A stretch of 15,245 nucleotides of DNA from CF-113 sp035308345 (GTDB taxonomy: Bacteria; Chloroflexota; Ktedonobacteria; Ktedonobacterales; Ktedonobacteraceae): contig DATGGW010000008.1 of assembly GCA_035308345.1 (NCBI GenBank), positions 1 through 15,245 of the forward strand. Reading direction: 5' to 3'. Within the stretch, counting starts at the first letter, position 1; every line of letters starts with the position of its first letter. Below are positions 1-7,092 of the stretch, piece after piece. The notes beneath the pieces are model-generated. The model saw only the letters and a program-made list of their open reading frames with translations. It did no database searches and was not told where the DNA came from. Both the position numbers and the translations under genes were made by a program.

Positions 1-2
1 AA

Positions 3-2300
3 CTAGCGGATACCCTGGCCTACGCGCCACCTCTGTTGCTGGCCGGAGAAACGCTTTACGTCGCCGCCGATCATACCGTTTACGCGCTGAACGCTTCCAC
101 AGGCGCTATTCTCTGGCAAGCTGCCGCGCCAGCGCGCACCCTGCTCTTCGAGCAGGCGCGTCACCCTGCGCTCATCGCAGTGGGAGCGAGCGGCCTCACG
201 GCTTTTGACGCGCAAAGCGGCGCTATCGCCTGGTCGTTCAACAGCCAGCCGCGCGCGGCCAACGGCAGCAGCGACACGCTGACAGAGGCGCAGTTCTACC
301 AGGCGGGCCTTTCAAGCACCAATAACGTGCTTTACGCGACGGGCATCGTCTGGGACGAGCAGCAGGCGCAGCAGCAGCTCTGGCTTTTCGCCGTTGATGC
401 ATCTACAGGCTCACAGCGCTGGTCGGAACGTATCGACACGGGTTTCACCAGCGCCGACGCGGGACGAGTCTTCGCGCCTTTCGTCGATTCAACGCAGGGA
501 CTGGTTCTGCTCGAGCTGGCGCAGGCGGATGGCAGCCATACACTGAGCGCCTTCGATAGCGGCAGCGGCTCGCAGCGTTGGAGTATGCGACTGGCGGGCG
601 TCTCCGCGGCTGCACCCAACATGCTGCAAGTAGCCAACAACACCCTGAGCATTTTCAGCGCGCAGACCGGCGCTGCAACAACCCTGCGCAGTGGCTCGCG
701 GCTGCGCCTGCTGCTCCTTATAGTTGCGATCTTTGCGCTTGCCAGCTTACTCGCTCTCATCCTGCTGTGGGCGCTACCGTTTAAGGTGCGGCTGAGCAAG
801 ATGAGTTACCGGCTGCGCTTGCTCCCTCGCTATCTCTTCGCGCCTCTCAAATGGAGCGCGCGGTTATGGCGCTTCTCGCGTCTCCTGTTCGCATTAATCA
901 TTGTGGCAGCATTCACCTGCACGGGTATCCTGACCTACCTGCAGCTAAATCGCGAACAATCATTCTTTAACTTCGTTGGAGCCAGCAGCGGCAAAGCTAT
1001 GTGGCAGCACGCTTTATCATCACCGACCACCCTGACTGGAACCGATGACCAGGGGGGCCTGCTTGTTACAGCAGTCGGAGACCATTCCTATCAACTTTCC
1101 GCGCTGGATAGTAAAGGCACGCTCCGCTGGACTATCCCCTCAGGGGAAGCAACTTTCTCTTTCCCTCAGTTCGCAACGCAGCCCGGAACCATGCTGGCCG
1201 CTCTGAATGGGCCTGCTATCCTGAATTATCGTTACGCGCCGGATGATCCCGCCTATCAGAATCCCGTGGCCCATTTTCTGGCGCTCTACCTGCTGGATAG
1301 CAGCACCGGGCGTGTTCTGTGGCAAAGCGATATCGTCAAGGCAGGCGAATTAGAGGACAGCGTCATTATCGGAGCAGACTCGCAATTCATCTATATCGCC
1401 GCACGGGCGCTGCAGGGCAACCAGGTCGCGCAGCTCATCGCGGTCGATAAGAGCAGCGGCGTCATTGCATGGCGCATATTTGGGCCGCGCGAGCAGGGTA
1501 ACGCTGCGCCTGACTTTGGAGCATTACTGACGACGCGTGGACGCTTCATCTACTGGCAGGTAAACAATGAGGTGTACGCGCTTGACACGCTATCTGGTCA
1601 GATTCAATGGCGCGATGCAATCGCGGAAGCGAATAGCAGCTTTGCCACGCTGGAAGAAGGACAGATGGCGACCGGCGCTGGTGTCCTGCTTATCCGGCGC
1701 AGCGATATGTACCACGCGCTTGATCTTGCGAACGGCGCTGAGCGCTGGACACTGTCCGGCCTCGGCACCGGCAATCCTCATACGCCGGGGGGTATCGTCG
1801 CAACCGGCAGCGAATTCATCTTATATGGCGGTAGAACCATCGAAGCTTTTGATGCTTCGACTCAAACCATCCTCTGGACGCATAACGACCTGGCCGGGGT
1901 TTCAGATGCGACAATCTCCCAGGATGGCTCGCTGGTCTACGCCGTCGTCTTCAACAATCTCGATGGCAACGCCAACCAACAGTCCCTGGTCGCGTTTGAC
2001 GTGAAAACGAACCTGGTGCATTGGACCTTCCAGCCAGGGGCGCAAGCTCAGCTTGTCTATCAAGGCTCGCGCATCGTCTTCAACACGCGCGGCATGCTCT
2101 TTGTGACAGCCTGCCTGCTCAGCGACCTGGGCAAGTGCAATCACCAGACATTATATGGCATCGACGGGAACACAGGCATAGTCCGTTGGAAGCTCGATGC
2201 CAGTCAAATCTACAACGTGGGCTTGAGCCAGGATGGAAACGCCATCACCTTCCAAACGAACAGCAGCGCATGGGAAAATCTAAAGGCTATATTCAGATAA
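3..2300 (+). CDS. PQQ-like beta-propeller membrane protein, 5' end cut by window
   Basis: The frame is open from the left edge, so this is the C-terminal 765 residues of a longer protein. The first possible start, a TTG at 36, lies inside a propeller repeat and has no ribosome binding site. About a dozen copies of the PQQ-type blade ending (a YALDxxTGxxxW pattern) are visible, such as YALNASTGAILW, FAVDASTGSQRW, YLLDSSTGRVLW and YGIDGNTGIVRW. They form two groups: four or five before, and about nine after, a membrane section. Counting from codon 36, two hydrophobic helices lie near residues 225-249 and 281-304. The loop between them is very basic, so by the positive-inside rule it is cytosolic and both propellers face outward. 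The family fold is known from BamB and PQQ dehydrogenases, but no dehydrogenase catalytic signature was recognised. It is more likely a scaffold or sensor than an enzyme. Function unknown. Confidence 0.85.
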   Translation, partial: LADTLAYAPPLLLAGETLYVAADHTVYALNASTGAILWQAAAPARTLLFEQARHPALIAVGASGLTAFDAQSGAIAWSFNSQPRAANGSSDTLTEAQFYQAGLSSTNNVLYATGIVWDEQQAQQQLWLFAVDASTGSQRWSERIDTGFTSADAGRVFAPFVDSTQGLVLLELAQADGSHTLSAFDSGSGSQRWSMRLAGVSAAAPNMLQVANNTLSIFSAQTGAATTLRSGSRLRLLLLIVAIFALASLLALILLWALPFKVRLSKMSYRLRLLPRYLFAPLKWSARLWRFSRLLFALIIVAAFTCTGILTYLQLNREQSFFNFVGASSGKAMWQHALSSPTTLTGTDDQGGLLVTAVGDHSYQLSALDSKGTLRWTIPSGEATFSFPQFATQPGTMLAALNGPAILNYRYAPDDPAYQNPVAHFLALYLLDSSTGRVLWQSDIVKAGELEDSVIIGADSQFIYIAARALQGNQVAQLIAVDKSSGVIAWRIFGPREQGNAAPDFGALLTTRGRFIYWQVNNEVYALDTLSGQIQWRDAIAEANSSFATLEEGQMATGAGVLLIRRSDMYHALDLANGAERWTLSGLGTGNPHTPGGIVATGSEFILYGGRTIEAFDASTQTILWTHNDLAGVSDATISQDGSLVYAVVFNNLDGNANQQSLVAFDVKTNLVHWTFQPGAQAQLVYQGSRIVFNTRGMLFVTACLLSDLGKCNHQTLYGIDGNTGIVRWKLDASQIYNVGLSQDGNAITFQTNSSAWENLKAIFR

Positions 2301-2318
2301 GCTGCCCTGCAACAATAC

Positions 2319-2348
2319 TTGCACTAACACCCCTCTACATTGTAGTAT
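2319..2348 (+). promoter_or_regulatory. Possible sigma70 promoter for the cytidylate-kinase-like gene
   Basis: TTGCAC at 2319-2324 and TAGTAT at 2343-2348 are separated by 18 nt. The -10 is imperfect; an overlapping TATGAT (2346-2351) is a better hexamer but lies 21 nt from the same -35. The -10 overlaps a small perfect dyad, CTACA-T-TGTAG (2335-2345). The upstream gene ends only 19 nt before the -35, so read-through is also possible. Confidence 0.3.
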
Positions 2349-2387
2349 GATGTTATATACATAGTGCTAGCTCTAGCAAGGACAATC

Positions 2388-3164
2388 ATGCTCAACCTAT
2401 TTCGCGGACGCGGTCAGCAACAACCCCAGGCAAAGGACAACCAGCACGAGACACAACCTCTTCCAGAAACCACCTTGAGCGACGATGCCCTGCCATCGGG
2501 CATACCGGCAGAGGGCAAAGCTATTGTGACCATTTCTAGTCAGTTTGGCAGCGGCGGCTCTGAGATAGGGCGCATCGTGGCCCATGAAAGCGGGTTGCTG
2601 TATCTCGACCACGAAATTATTGGTGAAGTTGCCAGGCGACTGGGCGTCGGCATCGAACAAGCGGCGCGTCGAGATGAGCAAACCATCGGCATGGCGCGGC
2701 ATGTGCTTGAGGCGTTGCAAAACAACGGCCCTTTTGCCGTAAATCTCGACACTATCCTCAACCCGAGACGCCCCTCCGCACAATCGCAGGAGTTGGTTTA
2801 CTGGCAATTGACGCGGCGCGTCATTCTGGAACTGGCAACGGCTGGCGATGCGGTGATTATCGGGCGAGGTTCGCAATTTTTATTGAAAGATAAGCCGCGC
2901 ACCCTGCACATCTATATTTTCGCGCCGCTTAACCAGCGCATCGAAAACGTGATGCGACACAGCCAGGTGGAGCGCGCTCAAGCAACCAGGATGGTTGAAA
3001 GACGCGATTATGAGCATGGGGCTTATTTACGCCGCTACTATGGCTCCGGTCAGCATTACCCCGAACTGTACCACCTGCTTATCAACACCGGCCTGTTCCC
3101 TTTCGAACTGGCGGCAGACTTGATCAAGCAGACGCTACCCCTGGTTAAAACCTTCGAGGACTAA
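2388..3164 (+). CDS. Cytidylate kinase-like family protein
   Basis: This 258-residue protein belongs by pattern to the cytidylate-kinase-like P-loop family (Cytidylate_kin2 type). Features seen are a P-loop region QFGSGGSEIG (residues 52-61), the core strand motif VIIGRGSQF (156-164), and a LID-like segment RRDYEHGAYLRRYYG (205-219). Family members are presumed nucleoside monophosphate kinases, but many have no proven substrate. The first 40 or so residues are polar, glutamine-rich and probably disordered. The ATG at 2388 is preferred over an upstream GTG at 2364, because AAGGA at 2378-2382 sits 5 nt before the ATG while the GTG has no Shine-Dalgarno sequence. The gene runs convergently into the flippase gene: its TAA (3162-3164) overlaps that gene's stop on the other strand. 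It differs from canonical cmk in its P-loop and LID, so CMP/dCMP specificity should not be assumed. Confidence 0.85.
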   Translation: MLNLFRGRGQQQPQAKDNQHETQPLPETTLSDDALPSGIPAEGKAIVTISSQFGSGGSEIGRIVAHESGLLYLDHEIIGEVARRLGVGIEQAARRDEQTIGMARHVLEALQNNGPFAVNLDTILNPRRPSAQSQELVYWQLTRRVILELATAGDAVIIGRGSQFLLKDKPRTLHIYIFAPLNQRIENVMRHSQVERAQATRMVERRDYEHGAYLRRYYGSGQHYPELYHLLINTGLFPFELAADLIKQTLPLVKTFED

Positions 3165-4723
3165 GCTTGACGCAGTTCTCCCGCTATCTTTGAACGAAAG
3201 CTCAAGAAGAGTAACAGGCCGAGCAAAATAGCTTCGGCGGTAGAGGAGCCACTGACTGCAAGTGGAACAGCAAGAATTGCATTCTCCCCCGTACAGATGG
3301 TTAGCAGAAAGAAGATCAGCCCGACATGCACAGCGATGTTAAAGATGCTGGTGAAAAGCGGGACCAGCGCATTCTTGAGGGCATAGAATGTGCTCGTGAA
3401 CAACCCAGAGGCGATGGCGCCCGGCAATCCAACGGCGTAACCAATCAAAGCGAGGGTGGTCAGGTCGGTCGCATGTTTTTTAAACGCGCCATGCTGGAAG
3501 AGAATATGAATCATGGGTCTTCCCAGAACACACAGGAAGACCGCTGCAAGCAAACCCAGCAGCAGTGCGGCTCCCACGACTTTAATCATCAGGCGGCGCA
3601 GGCGCAGATAGTGGCCCTTTGTCGCCAACGCCGATAGCGGCGGCAAGGCTGACTGCGCGACAGCCTGGGCCAGCAAAGCGACCGGCAGGGCAAAGACCAT
3701 GGAGGCATTATGTTGCGCCGCCAGGCTCGACTTATCGGTGAGATAGGACACAAAGGCGGTATCTATAATAAATCCGGTCGAGGAGATGGCAACTGTGGCG
3801 ACGTTCGGGCCGAGCAGGCGCAATACCTGGCGCAGTCCGGGGTCCGTGAGATTCCAGGCGAAGAAATAGCGCGCTTTGCGCTTCACAATGCCAGGGATCT
3901 GCACTCCTACATGGAAGAGAGCACCGACCAGCACACCACAAGTGGGGCCATAGATGCCTATTTTCGGGATCGCCAGCGTAAAGAGCAGCCCGCCAATCAG
4001 TCCGATATTGTAGACGGCAACGGCGAACGCCGGCAACAAGAACTGACGCTTGCTGCTTAATACAGCAGTTACCACTGTTCCAAGCCCCAGGATGAGTGGC
4101 TGCACCAGCATGATGCGCGTCAGAGAAGTAGTAAGCGCCTGTTCAGATAGCGAATAGCCGGGCACGAGTAAATGGCCGACGAACGCGGGAGCGAAAAATT
4201 CAGCGGCCAACAAGGCGGCGGTAAGCGCGACAAGCAATATATTAAAGACGAGGCTGGTCAAGCGCCACGCGGCCGCGCGTCCATGCTCTTGATCATAGGA
4301 GACAAACACTGGTACAAGGGCATGTGTCAGCGCGCCGCCCGCAATCAAGCTAAAGAGGTAATCGGGCAGGCGGAAAGCCGCATAGTAGGCGTTTGCTGCC
4401 GCGCTGGTGCCAAAGACGGCATTGAAGATGCTCTGACGTACCACTCCCAATCCACGTGACGCGATATATGCCATCATGAGCAGCACAGCCGCTTCTGCGA
4501 TGCTAAAACGCCGTTGTGAGAAATCGCGGCCCGGGCGGAAATTTGCCAGGTCAAAGCGAAAGCGAAATAATCCTATGCCTATATATCGATCTTGACCTGA
4601 CGACTCATCTTCTAACAACTCATCGTCTGCAGACGGAAAGCTTTCTGCTATGCCTGGTAGCTCAGCATCAACTGTCGAGACCGCCGTTGTTGATGTATGT
4701 TCCTCTTCCATTTTGCTTCGCAT
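3161..4723 (-). CDS. murJ: MurJ/MviN-family lipid-linked glycan flippase
   Basis: The 520-residue polytopic protein carries the MurJ/MviN hallmark near the first helices: SRGLGVVRQ (residues 89-97) followed by YYAAFRLPDYLF and AGGALTHALVPVF (113-140). The family moves undecaprenyl-linked precursors, lipid II in the classic case, across the membrane. About 73 acidic, Ser/Thr-rich residues precede the first helix, an unusual cytosolic tail. Aligned by eye to E. coli MurJ, R18 and R24 correspond to R90 and R96. D39, R52, E57 and R270 appear to be replaced by N111, F124, G129 and a non-arginine near 341-342. With its position after a phosphoglycosyl transferase and glycosyltransferases, this suggests a Wzx-like role for a surface glycan rather than, or as well as, peptidoglycan. 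The start ATG at 4723 has AAAGGG 7 nt upstream; a second ATG four codons in is possible. Confidence 0.88.
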   Translation of the reverse strand: MRSKMEEEHTSTTAVSTVDAELPGIAESFPSADDELLEDESSGQDRYIGIGLFRFRFDLANFRPGRDFSQRRFSIAEAAVLLMMAYIASRGLGVVRQSIFNAVFGTSAAANAYYAAFRLPDYLFSLIAGGALTHALVPVFVSYDQEHGRAAAWRLTSLVFNILLVALTAALLAAEFFAPAFVGHLLVPGYSLSEQALTTSLTRIMLVQPLILGLGTVVTAVLSSKRQFLLPAFAVAVYNIGLIGGLLFTLAIPKIGIYGPTCGVLVGALFHVGVQIPGIVKRKARYFFAWNLTDPGLRQVLRLLGPNVATVAISSTGFIIDTAFVSYLTDKSSLAAQHNASMVFALPVALLAQAVAQSALPPLSALATKGHYLRLRRLMIKVVGAALLLGLLAAVFLCVLGRPMIHILFQHGAFKKHATDLTTLALIGYAVGLPGAIASGLFTSTFYALKNALVPLFTSIFNIAVHVGLIFFLLTICTGENAILAVPLAVSGSSTAEAILLGLLLFLSFRSKIAGELRQA

Positions 4724-4912
4724 CCTTTCACCCTTTACAACGATTATGGCAGTGCATTATCACATCCAATGGTTATAATGGCTCCAGGAAGCGCCAGGGC
4801 GGGGACAAGCCCCACCCGTACCCTATACGAAGCACGATCCTTACCGTACAGGGTACGGGCGAGGCTTGTCCCCGCCCTTGTCAGATGCGGGAAAGAGATT
4901 TCTTGTTATTTA
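4724..4912. other. Gap between phosphoglycosyl transferase and flippase genes
   Basis: The 189-nt stretch between two minus-strand genes holds a long imperfect hairpin (listed separately) and little else. On the minus strand a weak TTGGAT (4769-4764) and CATAAT (4748-4743) are 15 nt apart. This would place the transcript start almost on the ribosome binding site, so it is not a convincing promoter. The flippase gene is probably read as part of the upstream operon. Confidence 0.5.
4796..4878. repeat. Long imperfect inverted repeat (34-nt arms, 15-nt loop)
   Basis: The left arm is 4796-4829 and the right arm 4845-4878, matching as inverted copies at 31 of 34 positions. The outer 16 nt of each arm, AGGGCGGGGACAAGCC, are a perfect inverted match. 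A second perfect block, CCCGTACCCT, follows the central mismatches. The loop is 4830-4844. Either strand's RNA would form a very stable hairpin. Neither strand has a T-run after the hairpin, so it is not an ordinary intrinsic terminator. It more resembles an interspersed REP- or MITE-like palindrome. No flanking target-site duplication was recognised. Confidence 0.92.
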
Positions 4913-5656
4913 TCAGGCTCCTGTGTGGATGACGAATACTTTCAACGTCTTCACAAGGATTGCGAAATCGGCGACAAAAGAGCGCGTATCGATATATTGC
5001 ATATCGAGCTGAATGCGCTCCTCATAGGAGATGTGCTGGCGACCGCTGATCTGCCACAGGCCGGTAATGCCAGGTCTTACGGAGAGGCGTTTCTGACCAA
5101 ACTCACGATAACGAGGTAACTCGCTTGGATGAATCATGCGCGGCCCCACCAATGACATTTGCCCAACCAGCACATTAAACAACTGTGGCAACTCGTCCAG
5201 ACTGGTCTTTCGCAGGAATTTTCCAATGCGTGTGATACGAGGATCGCGCACCAACTTCATATTCTGTTTGAATTTCTGCATCAATTCTGGATGCTTAGCC
5301 AGGTAAGTATCGGCGTCGGGTATCATGGTGCGAAACTTGAGAGCGTAGAAGCGCCTGCCATGCTTGCCTATGATTTCCCGGAAGTGGAGGATAGAACCAC
5401 CGTCATCCAATTTGATGCAAACAGCAATGACTAAAAAGACCGGGGAAAGAAAAACGATTCCGATAACCGAGAGAACAATATCAAGCAGGCGTTTTGAGAC
5501 GAAGTACAACTGTGATGGTTCGCGAATAGGGAGAACGCTGAGCCTGCCTGACGAGAGAGGCTCTGTATGTAGAACACCGGCGTTCATAGCTAACGTCGCC
5601 GGGGAAGCTGACCCTTCATGAGATCTATTTGGCAAGGTTGCTGATACCTGCTCCAT
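4913..5656 (-). CDS. Polyprenyl-phosphate sugar-phosphate transferase (WbaP/PglC-type)
   Basis: The 247-residue protein is a bacterial sugar transferase (Bac_transf family). These monotopic enzymes move a sugar 1-phosphate from a UDP-sugar to undecaprenyl phosphate at the cytosolic membrane face, the committing step of glycan assembly. Seen are a single hydrophobic segment at residues 57-81 with a Ser-Pro break (71-72), as in the re-entrant helix of PglC; KFRT (107-110); the catalytic Asp-Glu pair D154-E155 within SLDELPQLFNVL; SLVGPR (168-173); and RPGITGLWQISGR (194-206). The four-helix N-terminal region of full WbaP is absent and replaced by a soluble tail of about 50 residues, so this is the short form. 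The ATG at 5656 has AAAGGAGA upstream at a rather long 11 nt. The next gene downstream is the flippase. Sugar specificity cannot be read from the sequence. Confidence 0.93.
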   Translation of the reverse strand: MEQVSATLPNRSHEGSASPATLAMNAGVLHTEPLSSGRLSVLPIREPSQLYFVSKRLLDIVLSVIGIVFLSPVFLVIAVCIKLDDGGSILHFREIIGKHGRRFYALKFRTMIPDADTYLAKHPELMQKFKQNMKLVRDPRITRIGKFLRKTSLDELPQLFNVLVGQMSLVGPRMIHPSELPRYREFGQKRLSVRPGITGLWQISGRQHISYEERIQLDMQYIDTRSFVADFAILVKTLKVFVIHTGA

Positions 5657-5902
5657 ATGATTGATGGTCTCCTTTGTTAATTACATCCGCGATGTCCATA
5701 GTTTAACCGGGGACCTCTATGTTGCTGGTAGTGAACAAGTTAAGATATGATTGCGAATATTTCAATCTGGTTAAGGTTTCTCCCAATTGGAAGATTGTTC
5801 TAGAGAATGGTCCATTGTGGAGGCGCTGTAGTAGTCATTGTAGGGACGGGTGTAGTGAGGATGTGGGGAGGAGACCCTGGCGGTCGCCTTCACCACCAAT
5901 AT
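5657..5902. other. Gap upstream of the phosphoglycosyl transferase gene
   Basis: This 246-nt gap interrupts an otherwise tight minus-strand operon. It contains three TTAACC/GGTTAAG-like motifs, TTTAACC (5702-5708), GTTAAG (5739-5744) and GGTTAAGG (5769-5776), resembling those in the divergent control region near 11500. It also contains a GC-rich element near 5840-5890 sharing 14 nt with the gap at 9604. No convincing -35/-10 pair was found, but the size of the gap leaves room for an internal promoter. Confidence 0.5.
5875..5888 (-). repeat. GC-rich intergenic repeat, copy 1
   Basis: Read on the minus strand this is GGCGACCGCCAGGG, identical to 9604-9617 on the plus strand. The flanks (about 5840-5895) are only loosely similar, so this looks like a decayed copy of a longer intergenic element. 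A chance 14-nt match is unlikely but not excluded in GC-rich DNA. Confidence 0.55.
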
Positions 5903-7069
5903 TCAGACTCCGGCAGAAAGCAACTCGTCGAGCAGTTTCTTTACAGTAGTTCCCCACGCATCCCAGTTCAGTTTGTCATCAAACGCTGCTCTACTCGATT
6001 TCACCAGTTCAGCATAGCGCTGATCATCCCGGTAAATCTTTGCAATAACCTCAGCGTATTCAGCTCCTCTAGCGCTCAAGGGGAGCATAAAACCGTTTTC
6101 TCCATCTTTGATTATCCCTGGTACGCCGCCAGTATTGGTTGTGATAACGGGCAAACCAAATGCATTTGCTTCACAGAAAACGATGGGCGTACAATCACCC
6201 CTGGTTGGTAAAAGCAGAAAATCAGACCTCACAAATAGCTTATTGATTTCTTCGCGCTGTTTTTCATCGTTCTTATCCAGGAACGGTATCACCGTCATTC
6301 TTTCGTGGGCAAACTCTTTAGGGGGAGTACACCCACAAACAACAAGTTCAGCCGCTATCCCCAACTCCTCTAGCTTCAAAAGCGTCTCAAACGCGATTTC
6401 GCCGCCTTTTCTTTGCCAGTTGACGCCCATAAACAGCAATCTACAATGCGCCGATTTTTTCTTCTGCAACACCCCGTCTTTAGCAGGAGACGTCTCAAAA
6501 TTTGCTCCATAAGGAACGACATGTACTTTTCTTTCATCTGCATGGTAGATCTCAACGGCAGAGCGCGCTGCCCATTCCGAGGAATAGATCATCATACTGG
6601 CTTTACTGATAGCCAGCTGCTCGGTCATATTTGTTTGATGAATTGATGTTTTCAGAAGATTTGTATATTGAGGATAATAATTATGCAATATTGCAAAGGT
6701 CGCGTCTTCTATCAACACGATGGGGGTATCTGTCTTCAAAAAAGCTATTTCAGGGGAACCGGCAACTGTGATAATCACATCAAAATCACGTCCCGCCAGC
6801 CTTTGCGCAGCGACTTTTGCATATTTTTTTGCTATTAAGAAACTGGCGTTGTATTCAAAGCCCTTCTTCAAGAGAAGCCGCGAACACTTATTGATGATCT
6901 TCCCAATTGTCTTCTGCCGGACTTTCATTGGACCGATGTAAGATATCTCGCCGCAGTGCTCCTCAAGAGCCTTGACCAGGTGGTAAACCGTGCCTGACCA
7001 TGAGCGTCTATCGAGCGGGTCAAACGAAGTCAAAAAAGCAATTTTCATGCGCTTATGCTCTTTATTCAT
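5903..7069 (-). CDS. GT4-family glycosyltransferase
   Basis: The 388-residue protein has the two-lobed GT-B layout of family GT4: an N-terminal acceptor lobe opening with KIAFLTSFDP (residues 9-18), and a donor lobe with LLFMGVNWQRKGG (211-223) and FCEANAFGLPVITTNTGG (298-315). Such enzymes move a sugar from a nucleotide donor to a growing lipid-linked glycan at the cytosolic membrane face. The usual E-x7-E donor motif is here D292-x7-E300, so the first acid is aspartate. The ATG at 7069 is well supported by GGAGGG 6 nt upstream, and the gene follows the previous glycosyltransferase after 23 nt. Its DNA is visibly more AT-rich, and its protein more lysine-rich, than the flanking minus-strand genes, which hints at separate acquisition. 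Donor and linkage are unknown. Confidence 0.88.
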   Translation of the reverse strand: MNKEHKRMKIAFLTSFDPLDRRSWSGTVYHLVKALEEHCGEISYIGPMKVRQKTIGKIINKCSRLLLKKGFEYNASFLIAKKYAKVAAQRLAGRDFDVIITVAGSPEIAFLKTDTPIVLIEDATFAILHNYYPQYTNLLKTSIHQTNMTEQLAISKASMMIYSSEWAARSAVEIYHADERKVHVVPYGANFETSPAKDGVLQKKKSAHCRLLFMGVNWQRKGGEIAFETLLKLEELGIAAELVVCGCTPPKEFAHERMTVIPFLDKNDEKQREEINKLFVRSDFLLLPTRGDCTPIVFCEANAFGLPVITTNTGGVPGIIKDGENGFMLPLSARGAEYAEVIAKIYRDDQRYAELVKSSRAAFDDKLNWDAWGTTVKKLLDELLSAGV

Positions 7070-7092
7070 GAGCAGCCCTCCTATCTATCTTT

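Noticed and set aside
36..300. Complete gene start at 36 for the propeller protein
   Set aside because: The frame is open to the window edge, the TTG is within a blade repeat and no ribosome binding site precedes it.
332..799. Minus-strand open frame of 155 codons inside the propeller gene
   Set aside because: It is a GC-rich shadow of the repeat-bearing plus-strand gene, with no recognisable motif and no ribosome binding site.
4796..4878. Intrinsic terminator for the phosphoglycosyl transferase gene
   Set aside because: The hairpin is far longer than usual and no T-run follows on the minus strand.
4516..5119. Plus-strand open frames spanning the hairpin region
   Set aside because: They read through the inverted repeat and antisense to the flippase and transferase genes, with no motif or start signal.
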